Assembly (NCBI RefSeq): GCF_900109575.1
Contig: NZ_FOAF01000001.1
Location: 1,149,662-1,213,661, forward strand
Length of the DNA stretch: 64,000 nucleotides
DNA from: Olivibacter domesticus
Lineage (GTDB): Bacteria > Bacteroidota > Bacteroidia > Sphingobacteriales > Sphingobacteriaceae
Reading direction: 5' to 3'
A model generated the notes under the pieces. The model saw only the letters and a program-made list of their open reading frames with translations. It did no database searches and was not told the origin of the DNA. This document shows, in pieces, positions 18,961 to 28,424 of this stretch. The position numbers and the translations under genes were made by a program. How positions within the stretch are numbered: the stretch's first letter is position 1; every line of letters begins with the position of its first letter.

Positions 18961-19329
18961 CATTGTATATTTAATAAGTTAAGCTAATCTATTTCTTATT
19001 CATCTGGAAAATTAGAGTCAAATAAGATTATGATAAATAATGTCTCTTATTATAAGGTAGTATCTTCTTGAAAAAGGGCGAACAATAAACACTAAATAGC
19101 ATCAAGGTTGCATATTATTTCATTCAAGAGTTAACGAAGGGAATACGCCCATTGTTGCGGCAATAGGAAGTCTATAACAATCACGTTCAGAAATAAGCTA
19201 TTTTTGTATAATAACATTAAAATACTAATTGCATATAATACACCAATGCAATGATCCCATTACAGCTTGAACGCTCTATAGGGCATTTTTCGCGAGGAGG
19301 AGACACCTTTTTTATAATAAGATTACCAT
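18961..19329 (+). other. Intergenic region between receptor operon and crp-like gene
   Basis: AT-rich, no convincing small gene. It contains the inverted pair AATAAGA (19021-19027) / TCTTATT (19045-19051), 61 nt upstream of the receptor promoter and possibly a metal-repressor site, and a -7-like box TATTTTTG (19199-19206) for the gene at 19330. No B12 box, Fur consensus or RNA structure was recognised. Confidence 0.35.
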
Positions 19330-19902
19330 ATGAACGCACAAGAAATTCTGAGGACACATATTAAGAAAACAGTCGATCTTACAGATGAGCAGTTTGATTA
19401 TTTTTTTTCCTTCTTTAAACCCAAATTTTTTAAAAAAGGTCAGGTCGTCATCAGCGAGGGCGAACAGGTTGATCACGAATATTTTGTTCTAGACGGCTGC
19501 TTAAAAACATTTTATATAAACGATAATCTGAAAATGCATATTCTTCAGTTTGCAACAGGCACCTGGTGGGCTTCAGATTATAATGCTTTGTACAATAACG
19601 AAAAGGCTTCTGTTAATGTCGATTGTGTTTCGGACGCACATACGTTATGCCTTTATAGTGAAGACAGGGAAAAAGTATGTCGGGAAATTCATGAAATAGA
19701 ACGCTTTCTTCGTTGGCGTTCAAATAGAGGTTATGTTGGGTTACAAAAGAGAATCCTATCTCTCTTGAATAATAACGCACGCAGTCGATATGAGGAGTTA
19801 ATAGCACAGCATCCTGAATTGTACAATCTTGTACCCAAACAGCTAATTGCAGCCTATTTAGGCGTTTCTAGAGAGACGCTAAGCCGTCTATATCATTTCT
19901 AA
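19330..19902 (+). CDS. Crp/Fnr-family transcription regulator
   Basis: A 190-residue regulator. Residues about 20-120 form a cyclic-nucleotide-binding-like beta barrel (FFKKGQVVISEGEQVDHEYFVLDGCLKTFY). The C-terminal helix-turn-helix includes LVPKQLIAAYLGVSRETLSRLYHF. It lacks the Cys cluster of oxygen-sensing Fnr and the complete cAMP pocket of Crp, as is usual for Bacteroidota members. The gene ends about 4 nt before an FNR-like half palindrome and about 40 nt before a perfect TGTGA-N6-TCACA palindrome that precedes the DJ-1/PfpI gene. The regulator may therefore control that gene. Confidence 0.92.
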   Translation: MNAQEILRTHIKKTVDLTDEQFDYFFSFFKPKFFKKGQVVISEGEQVDHEYFVLDGCLKTFYINDNLKMHILQFATGTWWASDYNALYNNEKASVNVDCVSDAHTLCLYSEDREKVCREIHEIERFLRWRSNRGYVGLQKRILSLLNNNARSRYEELIAQHPELYNLVPKQLIAAYLGVSRETLSRLYHF

Positions 19903-19905
19903 CAA

Positions 19906-19956
19906 TTGATCTATATCACAAAAAAGCAGTTTCTATTTAATGTGATGTAGGTCACA
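19906..19956 (+). promoter_or_regulatory. Two Crp/Fnr-type operator palindromes
   Basis: TGTGATGTAGGTCACA at 19941-19956 is a perfect TGTGA-N6-TCACA palindrome, the consensus Crp/Fnr operator. TTGATCTATATCAC at 19906-19919 fits the Fnr consensus TTGAT-N4-ATCAA with one mismatch. Both lie between a Crp/Fnr-family gene and the DJ-1/PfpI gene, about 150-200 nt before the latter's ATG. Confidence 0.6.
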
Positions 19957-20102
19957 CAAGGTTCTTCTCTTTTTACTTCAAATTTGTATTGTTATTTAAA
20001 AACAAGAAGAATAGAACTACACATCGAATCAACATAACATCATTAAGTGAGCCAATCGCTATACTTAAATAGATGGATGAAAGATTCTTAAAACGCGAAA
20101 CA

Positions 20103-20804
20103 ATGACAACATCAATTTTTAAAGTACTTATTGTACTTACATCACATGATCAATTAGGTAACACCGGAATTAAAACCGGCTTTTGGTCGGAGGAACTTGC
20201 CGCTCCCTATTATGCACTTACAGATAGCGGTATTGAAGTTACGCTTGCTTCCCCGCTAGGCGGCAGACCTCCCCTCGATCCTAAAAGTGAGCTTCCCGAC
20301 TTTCAAACGGATGAAACCAGACGTTTTGACGCAGATGAAGCCCTGCAGGAGAAACTTTCTCATACCCTGAAACTTAGCGAAGTGAAAGAGGAAGATTACG
20401 ACGCCATTTTTTATCCCGGAGGCCACGGACCACTTTGGGATCTGACCAATGATGAAAAGTCTATTGCCCTGATTGAAGCCTTTTACCGGAATGGTAAACC
20501 CGTCGCAGCGGTTTGTCACGCGCCGGGAGTATTGAGATACGTAAAAGAGGAGGACGGTTCGCCCTTGGTAAAAGGAAAACAAGTCACAGGATTTGCGAAC
20601 ACGGAAGAAGAGGCCGTTAATTTGACCGATATTGTTCCATATTTAGTTGAAGATGAACTAAAAAACCTTGGAGGAATTTACAGCAAAACGGCGGATTGGC
20701 AAAGCTATGTCCTACAGGATGGTCATTTAATTACAGGACAAAATCCAGGATCATCCACAGGAGTTGCTCAGAAATTAATTGAATTGCTGAACAGCAAAAA
20801 GTAA
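20103..20804 (+). CDS. DJ-1/PfpI (Hsp31-like) type 1 glutamine-amidotransferase-fold protein
   Basis: A 233-residue protein. The ATG at 20103 (MTTSIFKVLIVLTSHDQ) fits the family better than the in-frame ATG at 20073. It has the nucleophile elbow AAVCHAPGVL with the catalytic Cys, the Glu region GFWSEELAAPYYAL, and YDAIFYPGGHGPLWDL with the oxyanion loop. It closes with LITGQNPGSSTGVAQKLIELL. Hsp31-type members are chaperones and glutathione-independent glyoxalases that detoxify methylglyoxal. A strong terminator follows. Two Crp/Fnr-type sites upstream suggest redox or carbon-linked control. Confidence 0.92.
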   Translation: MTTSIFKVLIVLTSHDQLGNTGIKTGFWSEELAAPYYALTDSGIEVTLASPLGGRPPLDPKSELPDFQTDETRRFDADEALQEKLSHTLKLSEVKEEDYDAIFYPGGHGPLWDLTNDEKSIALIEAFYRNGKPVAAVCHAPGVLRYVKEEDGSPLVKGKQVTGFANTEEEAVNLTDIVPYLVEDELKNLGGIYSKTADWQSYVLQDGHLITGQNPGSSTGVAQKLIELLNSKK

Positions 20805-20854
20805 TTTCTCCTACTAAATAGCATTGCATTATTCATCTGAGTTTTAGCATTATA

Positions 20855-20888
20855 AAAAGGCAGGTTCAAAAATGACCTGCCTTTTTTT
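20855..20888 (+). terminator. Intrinsic terminator after the DJ-1/PfpI gene
   Basis: AAAAGGCAGGT pairs with ACCTGCCTTTT around the loop TCAAAAATG, followed by a T run that ends at 20888. It also ends only 4 nt before the stop of the convergent gene, so it may work in both directions. Confidence 0.88.
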
Positions 20889-20891
20889 GCT

Positions 20892-21536
20892 TTAAACACT
20901 TGCAATAAATGGAGACTTTCGAACGTATTGATTGTCCGTCAGTTGCTCATTAAGAAAGCATGCCAAATCAGTTGCACTTACTTTTTCGCCAGGACAATCC
21001 GTTAAACTGACACGAATTTGCATTCTTTTATCAGTCTGTTCTATCATTGGGAGTCTTACCAAAGTCCAATCAATATTACTTTTTGACAACAACTCGTATT
21101 CCAACTGCTTGTTAATGGTAGAAAGCGGATACGTGTTTTTCATCCAGTCCGTTGCAGCTAAAACTTTCGGGCTTTTCCTATCAAAAGGCGTATCGACGTT
21201 TAGTCCGGTCGTTACAATATAACGGCGGACACCACATTCAGTCATAGCACGAAGAATATTGGATGTCGATAAACTAAAGATGGTTGGTTCACTTGCAGGG
21301 TTTCCCAGGCCCAACGTACTAATTACTGCTTGACAGCCGTTCACCAAATTAAAAACGGCATCATAATCGGCTACATTGCCGTTAACAGATTCTATCAAAG
21401 GATTTTTAAGAGTAAGATTATGGGGATTTCTTAGTAAAACTTTAATGCTGAAGTGCTGGTTTAGTAAATATTTAACGAGGTATTTACCAGATTTGCCAGT
21501 CCCACCGATGACGGCAATTTTTATATTTTGTTCCAT
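20892..21536 (-). CDS. NAD(P)-binding NmrA/SDR-like reductase
   Basis: A 214-residue atypical short-chain dehydrogenase. IAVIGGTGKSGKYLVKYLL is the dinucleotide-binding GxxGxxG loop, followed by VKVLLRNP-like and VNGNVADYDAVFNLVNGCQAVISTLG segments. There is no classical YxxxK pair, as in NmrA/HSCARG proteins that sense or use NAD(P)H. The C-terminal part (YVRKSPFIASV) resembles other Bacteroidota members of unknown substrate. It lies between the DJ-1 gene (convergent) and the MDR reductase; all three are redox proteins. Confidence 0.85.
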   Translation of the reverse strand: MEQNIKIAVIGGTGKSGKYLVKYLLNQHFSIKVLLRNPHNLTLKNPLIESVNGNVADYDAVFNLVNGCQAVISTLGLGNPASEPTIFSLSTSNILRAMTECGVRRYIVTTGLNVDTPFDRKSPKVLAATDWMKNTYPLSTINKQLEYELLSKSNIDWTLVRLPMIEQTDKRMQIRVSLTDCPGEKVSATDLACFLNEQLTDNQYVRKSPFIASV

Positions 21537-21849
21537 ATTATTCTTTATAAAATTATTGAAAAATGAATATCCATCTGATTTTCATAAGTTTGAAATCAGC
21601 CTGCAAAGCCCTCGGCTTTTTACAAGTAAATCAATATTTATAAAGAGATTTTAATAAAGCAAGGTTACAAAATATCCTAAAAAAACAGAACAGCAATGAC
21701 ATAATATTTATTAACTTTCCTTTACGGAGTCAGGATAGGCACAGTAAATTGAAGTGAAGGGAAAGTCTAATTCGGTGCCCATTGATAAAATCAAAGATAC
21801 TACCAAGAGATAGAAGCTAAGCACGGCGTTGACCACCGAGAAAGACCGT
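21537..21849 (+). other. Intergenic region, no gene seen
   Basis: AT-rich with no plausible coding frame. A short stretch (21781-21810; IDKIKDTTKR then stop) resembles part of the small ORF at 28425-28523, matching about 25 of 30 bases by eye, and may be a decayed copy. Confidence 0.3.
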
Positions 21850-22878
21850 TTATATTTTAATTACAATCTTACCAAAGGGACCTCGATCCAGGTGATCAAG
21901 GGCTACCAGCAGATCGGAAATCGAATATATGGTATCAATCATAGGTTTCATTTTCGCCTGATCAATTGCACGGACCAACCTTTCCAGCGCAAGTCGATGT
22001 CCTGTACCGATTCCTTGGATTTTTATATCCTTAAATAGCAGTGGCATAACCGGCGATGAAACCTCAAAACCTTCCAACGCACCAATCAGTGAAATCGTTC
22101 CGCCAACAGCCACGGCGGCCGCCGCTTTACCCAGATGCGAACCACCAACCAATTCGAGAATATGATCTACTCCACGGTTTTCGGTAATTCGGTGTACCCC
22201 CTCAACCAAATCTTCTTTATGTCGGTTAATCACGTGATCCGCTCCTACCTTTTTTGCACGTTCAAGCTTATCGGCAGTTCCAGAAACGATCACTTCCGCT
22301 CCGAGCATTTTGGCAATTTGAACACCAAATAACGCAACACCACCTGTACCTTCGATCAGTACCGTTTTTCCTGGATGTAGGTTACCCCGTTCAACTAAGG
22401 CAAACCAAGCTGTCAAACCAGAACAAGGTAAGGTGCAAGCTTCAATAGCACTCAATGTCTTGGGAGCATGCACAAACCATTCTTCAGAAAATGCGACGTA
22501 TTCAGCTAATACGCCCGGATAAAAGCCACCCAATGTTCGATAAGCTAAGGTTTTGGCATCTCCGGGGCGGGCACCATCTATCCAATCAGGTGTAAACATC
22601 GATATTACTTTATCATCAATATTGAATCGAGTTACCTGATCGCCAAGTGCAACAACAGTGCCTGCGAGGTCTGAACCCGGGGTAAAGGGAAAATGAAGCG
22701 GTAATCCACGGCCGGTTTCAATTACCATTTTATCACGATAATTAAGGGAAACTGCGGATATTTTCACCAAGATTTCGTCACTTTTGGGTTGCGGAACCGG
22801 CACTTCCCCCAGTGTCAATCGTTCCCTTCCAATACCATCTAGCTGCCAACTTTTCATTTTATTATCTACCATTATCAT
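21850..22878 (-). CDS. Zinc-free MDR-family NAD(P) alcohol dehydrogenase / quinone reductase
   Basis: A 342-residue medium-chain dehydrogenase/reductase. Three in-frame ATGs lie close together (22878, 22872 and 22857); MKSWQLDGIGRERLTLGEVP at the last one already aligns with family N-termini. It has the GroES-like fold (ILVKISAVSLNYRDKMV; PFTPGSDLAGTVVALG) and the Rossmann segment VLIEGTGGVALFGVQIAKMLGAEVIV. The structural zinc Cys cluster and the catalytic Cys are missing, so it is of the quinone/crotonyl reductase type. Its promoter and a perfect 18-bp palindrome lie between it and the divergent HxlR regulator, so it is probably the regulator's target and handles an electrophile or quinone. 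Confidence 0.92.
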   Translation of the reverse strand: MIMVDNKMKSWQLDGIGRERLTLGEVPVPQPKSDEILVKISAVSLNYRDKMVIETGRGLPLHFPFTPGSDLAGTVVALGDQVTRFNIDDKVISMFTPDWIDGARPGDAKTLAYRTLGGFYPGVLAEYVAFSEEWFVHAPKTLSAIEACTLPCSGLTAWFALVERGNLHPGKTVLIEGTGGVALFGVQIAKMLGAEVIVSGTADKLERAKKVGADHVINRHKEDLVEGVHRITENRGVDHILELVGGSHLGKAAAAVAVGGTISLIGALEGFEVSSPVMPLLFKDIKIQGIGTGHRLALERLVRAIDQAKMKPMIDTIYSISDLLVALDHLDRGPFGKIVIKI

Positions 22879-22895
22879 TTATATTTATTCCACGG

Positions 22896-22926
22896 CAAAG
22901 TTATCCAGCTTCTTAAAGGTGCACAA
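22896..22926 (-). promoter_or_regulatory. Promoter of the MDR reductase (TTG-N20-TAACTTTG)
   Basis: On the minus strand TTG (22924-22926) and TAACTTTG (22896-22903) are 20 nt apart. The HxlR-type palindrome starts 2 nt upstream of the -33 element. Confidence 0.6.
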
Positions 22927-22928
22927 TA

Positions 22929-22946
22929 ACTGATAAATTTATCAGT
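22929..22946. promoter_or_regulatory. Perfect 18-bp palindrome, likely HxlR operator
   Basis: ACTGATAAATTTATCAGT reads identically on both strands. It lies in the 104-nt gap between the HxlR gene and the divergent MDR reductase, directly beside the reductase promoter and about 25 nt before the -7-like box of the regulator (TAGTTTTG, 22971-22978). This is the typical place for an autoregulatory operator. Confidence 0.7.
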
Positions 22947-22982
22947 ACCTAACCTGTTTGTAATATTTTTTAGTTTTGTGCG

Positions 22983-23336
22983 ATGGCACATTACGAACGA
23001 AAAATTCCAATATTGGATTGTGGGCATGAGTACACCAGAAGAGTTCTTCACGGTAAATGGAAAATCCGAATCTTGCTGTATATAGCAGAGGGCATTAACC
23101 GACCAAGTGAATTGGAACGTCATATTCCGCAGGCCACCAGAAGGGTGCTTGACGCGCAATTGGCAGAACTCTTAAAGCATGAGATCATTGACAGAACTGT
23201 ATTTGATGAGTCTGTAAAGCATGTGGAGTACTTCCTTACAGACCTAGGAAAATCTTTAATGCCCATTATTGCCGTAATGGGAAAATGGGGCAACGAACAT
23301 ATTGACAAGCTGCGGAAAGCCATCAATAGCAATTAG
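22983..23336 (+). CDS. HxlR-family transcriptional regulator
   Basis: A 117-residue winged-helix regulator. It has the family signature Cys near the N-terminus (ILDCGHEYTRRVLHGKWKIRILLYI), then INRPSELERHIPQATRRVLDAQLAELLKHEIIDR for the recognition helix and YFLTDLGKSLMPIIAVMGKWG for the dimer helix. HxlR proteins often sense aldehydes, quinones or oxidants through that Cys. It is divergent from an MDR reductase, with a perfect palindrome between them. The start codon lies only 5 nt after a TAGTTTTG box, so the transcript may be nearly leaderless. Confidence 0.93.
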   Translation: MAHYERKIPILDCGHEYTRRVLHGKWKIRILLYIAEGINRPSELERHIPQATRRVLDAQLAELLKHEIIDRTVFDESVKHVEYFLTDLGKSLMPIIAVMGKWGNEHIDKLRKAINSN

Positions 23337-23535
23337 AAAAAAATGTTTGATGAGTTTATAAAAATTCGATTCTCATTTGTGGCGTTATGCAAATTCAAAA
23401 TTTATTTCATGTATTTTCAAAATTTACATTTTGTTTAAATAACATTTTTCGTTGGTTCTTATCTTTTAAATCGGCTAAACATTTCGGAAAGCCATTCGTT
23501 AGTAAGATAATGACGCTTCCAACACAACACCAATA

Positions 23536-24183
23536 ATGGCGATAATCTGTGTTTTTACTAAAATATTACTCATGACGCACGTTTTACAGCTTGACAGTGA
23601 CACTGCATCGTTTGGCGGGTTCAAGCAAAATAAGGATATTCCAAAGGTTATTGAATCAAATGTATTGAAGGCACTTTCCTATTATCCGGAGCTGAAGAAT
23701 ACCCACATTCGCTTTGAATTTAAACAACACATAAAAAAATCAGTTATGCAGGCGCAACCGGTAGCCTTATCATTGCTCCGAAAAAAAGAAAACAGAATCT
23801 ACAAAATAAATATCAGTGCCCTCTTTCAGCTTAACCATACCGCTATCCCTATCCATCAGCTCCCGGATAGCATCATGATTGGATGGATTGGCCATGAGCT
23901 CGGGCATATTATGGATTATGAATCGAGGAATACCTGGAGCATTATTGGGTTTGGAGTTTCCTACCTGTTTTCAAAAAAGTTTATTCAGCGCGCCGAACTT
24001 ACCGCTGATACCTTTGCAGTAAATCATGGCTTAGGAGCTTATATTATAGAAACAAAACGCTACATTCTGGAAAATGCAGATATCCCTCAAGTTTACAAAG
24101 ATAGAATTGCCCGATTATATACTTCGCCCGACGAAATTGTAGAACAGGTTAGAGCACTGGAAGAAGATCGAACATTACCCTAA
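23536..24183 (+). CDS. Small HExxH zinc-metalloprotease-like protein
   Basis: A 215-residue protein. The ATG at 23536 or the one at 23572 (MTHVLQLDSD) may be the start. The motif IGHELGHIMDYESR (HExxH, His near residue 120) lies in a helix, and RAELTADTFAVNHGLG, about 40 residues later, could supply the third zinc ligand (Glu/Asp), as in gluzincin-like proteases. A hydrophobic stretch SIIGFGVSYLFS separates the two and may touch the membrane. No close named family is recognised. It overlaps the convergent GH3 gene by 9 nt at the 3' end. Confidence 0.7.
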   Translation: MAIICVFTKILLMTHVLQLDSDTASFGGFKQNKDIPKVIESNVLKALSYYPELKNTHIRFEFKQHIKKSVMQAQPVALSLLRKKENRIYKINISALFQLNHTAIPIHQLPDSIMIGWIGHELGHIMDYESRNTWSIIGFGVSYLFSKKFIQRAELTADTFAVNHGLGAYIIETKRYILENADIPQVYKDRIARLYTSPDEIVEQVRALEEDRTLP

Positions 24184-25695
24184 GTCGTTAAGGAACTTCT
24201 CAAAGGATAAAAACTCGTCCTCCTTCATCACTCTCGGTATTTTTACCTGTCCACCTAGCTTCTTTGTTTGTGCGCTCCATTCGTAAAAATGATCAACAGG
24301 AACAAGTCTCACCTCTACGGATTTCAATGCCTTGTTTCTGGCCACGTCGTAGTTTTTATTCAAGGTACGCAATTGTTTATCTAAGTACTCTGCCATTTTC
24401 ACCCCATCGGCCAATTCACTTGCCGTTCCCATGATCCATCGATTTTTGTATTCCTGTTCATTCACCAAGGCCGCAACGGTAAATTCCTCAATCGTGATAT
24501 TAAATTCCCGTTCTACCAAGGCCATGGCCTCATTCATTTGGTAAACTGACAATTGCTCCCCAACAACATTTAAATAATGTTTTGTTCGGCCGCTTATTTT
24601 AATCTCCATCTTCTCTTTGTTGGTTACCATCACCGTATCGCCGATCATATAGCGCCACGCTCCCGCTACGGTCGAAATTAGGAGTACATAATTTACGTTC
24701 TCTTCTACTTCAGCAATACATAATACCTGGACATCCTGTTTAACCGTTCCATCTTCCGCTATATTTTCATCGGTAAAGGGCACAAACTCGAAGAACACAC
24801 CATTATCCGTAATGAGGGCCATGTCAGCATCGGGTCGTTTTTGCGTCGCTAGGTAACCCTCAGAGGCCAAATAGGTGTCAATGTAAACAATAGGTCGCCC
24901 CACCAGTTTCTCAAAGCTCTTCCGGTAGGGTTCAAAGGCAACACCACCAGAAGTATACACTTCCAAATTCGGCCATACATCGTGGATAGTGTTCAATTTA
25001 TTAAAAGAAATGATTTCCTTTAACATAAGTTCCGTCCATGACGGAATACCCGTAATACTGCCAATATCCCAATCGGGGGCATGCTCCGCTATCTTCCTTA
25101 TTTTCTGCTCCCAGTTATCCAGCGAAGCAATTTCGTTACCCGGTTTATAGAACTTTCTGAACCAAAAAGGAATATTGGCCGCACTGATCCCGCTGATCTC
25201 TCCTTCCAAGTGGTCATCCTTTTGAATCAAATTGGTGCTGCTGCCCAGCATCAATATCTGTTTCTCAAAAAATGCGGGCGGAAGATCAAAATTTCTTAAA
25301 CTGGTTATTTGCTGGATCCCCGCTCTGCGGATGGCTTCAAGCATATCCTCCGTTACCGGTATGTATTTGCTGTTGCTGGTTGTTCCGCTACTTATAGCAA
25401 AATATGACTGTCCGCCGGGCCAGGTAACGTTTTGATGTCCAGCTAATAGGTGATGCCACCATTCCTTATACAACTTATCGTAATCGAAAATAGGTACCGC
25501 CTGCTGGAATGCCTGCACCAAGGATTCGTGCGATAAAATCTCCTGAAAACCATATCGCTTTCCAAAAGCAGTTTGCTTGGCTTTGTTTAAGAGCTTTCTC
25601 AATACCTGATGTTGCTCCTTCACGGGATCGGTTTCTGTACTAATTGCATCCGAAAGATGAATAGCTTGCTTAATGATTTTACCTACTATAGCCAT
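24175..25695 (-). CDS. GH3-family acyl-adenylating (auxin-responsive-like) enzyme
   Basis: A 506-residue member of the GH3 family, first known from plant hormone-amino acid conjugating enzymes and widespread in Bacteroidota with unknown substrate. Motifs: FAISSGTTSNSKYIPVT (phosphate-binding loop), VYTSGGVAFEPYRKSFEKLVG, YIDTYLASEGYLATQ, and VAGAWRYMIGDTVMVTNKEKMEIKISGRTKHYLNVVGEQL (hinge and C-domain). The enzyme should activate a carboxylic acid as acyl-AMP and pass it to an amine or thiol. It stands alone on its strand, with no linked substrate pathway. The gene ends inside the end of the HExxH gene. Confidence 0.93.
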   Translation of the reverse strand: MAIVGKIIKQAIHLSDAISTETDPVKEQHQVLRKLLNKAKQTAFGKRYGFQEILSHESLVQAFQQAVPIFDYDKLYKEWWHHLLAGHQNVTWPGGQSYFAISSGTTSNSKYIPVTEDMLEAIRRAGIQQITSLRNFDLPPAFFEKQILMLGSSTNLIQKDDHLEGEISGISAANIPFWFRKFYKPGNEIASLDNWEQKIRKIAEHAPDWDIGSITGIPSWTELMLKEIISFNKLNTIHDVWPNLEVYTSGGVAFEPYRKSFEKLVGRPIVYIDTYLASEGYLATQKRPDADMALITDNGVFFEFVPFTDENIAEDGTVKQDVQVLCIAEVEENVNYVLLISTVAGAWRYMIGDTVMVTNKEKMEIKISGRTKHYLNVVGEQLSVYQMNEAMALVEREFNITIEEFTVAALVNEQEYKNRWIMGTASELADGVKMAEYLDKQLRTLNKNYDVARNKALKSVEVRLVPVDHFYEWSAQTKKLGGQVKIPRVMKEDEFLSFEKFLNDLG

Positions 25696-25978
25696 ACTTC
25701 AGTTATTTTATACTACAGTTTAGGTACTGAATCGTTTTAAAAACTTCAAAACAGAAATCATTCAGTACTTAACCATTTAACTACTTCCCTACTTAACTAA
25801 GAATCAGGAGCAAGCAATTAGTGTACTAAAAGCGAACAATTCTGTTTCGAAAGCGAACAGCCTTCTTTCTAAAAAAATACACATCATACTAAAAACCAAC
25901 AACATACACATATAGCATCCCTTTGGTAGTTGATATAGAACAACTTTCTATTAGGTTTTATAGAACGACCGGTATGCT

Positions 25979-28356
25979 ATGATCAGGAATTTTTTAAAGG
26001 TAGTTTACAGAAACCTTTTTCGACATAAAGGGTTTTCTGTAATCAATATTACAGGACTAGCCATTGGCATGGCCACCACCATACTTATTCTCTTGTGGAT
26101 ACAAGATGAGGTAAGCTATGATCGCTTTCATCAAAATAAAGATAGGATATACGAAATCTGGAATCGAGCACCCATTGATGGAGAAATCTCCAGCTGGAAT
26201 ACCACCCCTACACCGCTCGCACACGCTTTGGAAAAAGATTTACCGGAAGTAGAGCGTGCGGTAAGAGTAAAAACCGATGTGAACGCGCTCCTTTCTATTG
26301 GCGAAAAAAGAATAGTGAAGTCGGGAAACATCGTTGATACTGGTTTTCTGCAAATGTTTAGCTTCCCTCTATTACAAGGTGATCCTTCAACCGCATTGGA
26401 TAATGTGCATTCGGTGGTGCTTACGAAAAAAACAGCCAAAAGCCTGTTCGGCAACGAAGATGCGATGGGTAAAACGATAAAAATTGGAGATACAGACCAT
26501 TTTACCATTGCAGGTATTTTAAAAGATCCACCAAGCAATACACGGTTCAATTTGACTATCTAATACCCTGGGCTTATCTAAAATATGGAGAGGGACAGGA
26601 TTTGGGCTGGAATGATAATAGTATTTCCACTTATGCGATGTTAAAGCCCAATGCAAGCTACGCCGCCGCAGCTGCTAAAATAAAAGAGCTGAAGCAACAA
26701 TACACAGATGAAGCAAAAACGATGAAATGGGAACTGTTTATGTATCCGCTTGATCGCTGGCGATTACACTCAAGCTTCACCAATGGCGTAGAGGATAATA
26801 AGGGCCGTAGTACATTTATAAACTTATTTGGCATCATTGCAGGGTTTATATTATTGATTGCATGCATCAATTTCATGAACCTGAGTACTGCACGAAGTGA
26901 AAAACGGGCAAAAGAAGTAGGTATACGGAAAGTGGCGGGTGCTCAGCGAGGTTCGCTTATCGTCCAATTTATAGCAGAATCTGTCTTTCTCTCCGTTCTG
27001 GCCGGGCTGGTAGCTATCCTTATTGTTTGGATAACCCTACCCGGTTTTAACCAGCTTACCAATAAAGAGCTATCCATAAGCTATAACAACCTCAATACAT
27101 GGGCGGCACTTATCGGATTTATTCTATTCACCGGCTTTCTAGCAGGCAGTTATCCTGCCTTTTTTCTTTCATCTTTCAAGCCCGTTAAAGTACTCAAGGG
27201 AACATTTAAGAAAGCAAACGCCTTGTTAACGCCCAGAAAAATACTGGTGGTATTACAGTTTACTTTCGCCATCATTCTTATAATCTGTACCATCATTATA
27301 AAACAACAGATAGATTATGCGCGCGAACGGAATACCGGATATAACAAAAACAATCTCATTTATCACTTCATGACGGGGGATGTAACGAAGAATTACCCCT
27401 TAATAAAAAATGAGTTGATTGCTTCGGGCATTGCAGAATCGGTTACAAAAACAAATTCACCCCTTACGGAAAGGTGGAGCGATGGATGGGGACAGGCTTG
27501 GGAAGGAAAAGATCCAAATGATAGAACATCTTTCGATCGGTATTTAGCAGATGAAGGATTAGGAGCTACGGCAGGATTAAAATTTATACAGGGCCGTGAT
27601 TTCGATCTGAAGAACTTCCCTACCGATTCAACCGGACTCATTATTAATGAATCATCCCTTAAAGTGATGAAGTTTAAAGACCCTATTGGGAAAATAGTAG
27701 AAGATCTTGGAATTAGTTGGCATATCGTAGGCGTGGTAAAAGATTTTATACTTACCAGCCCTTATGAACCTACAAGGCCCATATTAATATGCGGAGCGAA
27801 GAGCCGCTTCATGACTTTTAACGTAGTGCAGATAAAATTAAATGGAAATCATTCTATAGCAAAAAATCTAGAAAGGACAGAAGCGATCTTCAAAAAATAC
27901 AACTCCGAATATCCCTTTGATCCAAGATTTATTGACGAAGAATATGCCAGAAAATTTGAAGATGAAAATCTTCAAGGCACCCTTGCCAGCTTGTTTGCAG
28001 GCCTCACCATCTTCATTTCATGTCTTGGTTTATTTGGTCTAGCAGCCTATATGACGGAAAATAGAGTTAAAGAAATCGGTATCAGAAAGGTTTTGGGTGC
28101 ATCGGTTGCCGGTATTACTGCACTCTTATCGAGAGATTTTATAAAACTCGTGATCATTTCGTTTCTGATAGCAGCACCACTGGCATGGTACGGCATGTAT
28201 AAATGGTTGGCAAACTACACGTACCGAATTGGCATTGAGTGGTGGGTGTTTGCATTGGCGGGATTTTTATCTGTGATAATAGCATTATTGACCGTAAGCT
28301 ATCAGTCGATAAAAGCAGCAATCGTAAATCCTGTAAAAAGCCTGAGAACAGAATAA
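25979..28356 (+). pseudogene. FtsX/MacB-like ABC transporter permease, frameshifted
   Basis: A Bacteroidota-type MacB_PCD/FtsX permease of about 793 residues, split by one frameshift. The first frame (MIRNFLKVVYRNLFRHKGFSVINITGLAIGMA) ends with TAA at 26561-26563. The second frame continues from 26551 (FDYLIPWAYLKYGEGQDLGWN) to the stop at 28356. Restoring one T in the short T run at 26551-26553 rejoins both halves perfectly, so the break is a -1 slip in a homopolymer. Four helix groups are present: residues about 22-42, then clusters near 280-420 and 680-780 with FtsX hallmark EVGIRKVAGAQRG and EIGIRKVLGASV. No ATPase gene is adjacent. It may be inactive, corrected by slippage, or a sequencing error. 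Confidence 0.9.
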
Positions 28357-28424
28357 GATGATTTAACAGCAGTATACCATGAAATGGAGATGACGCATTT
28401 TTGTTTAAGTTGTTAATGCATTTT

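Noticed and set aside
18908-19329. Cobalamin riboswitch upstream of the receptor/CobN-like operon
   Set aside because: No B12 box or matching stem pattern is visible, and the predicted promoter leaves a leader of only about 17 nt.
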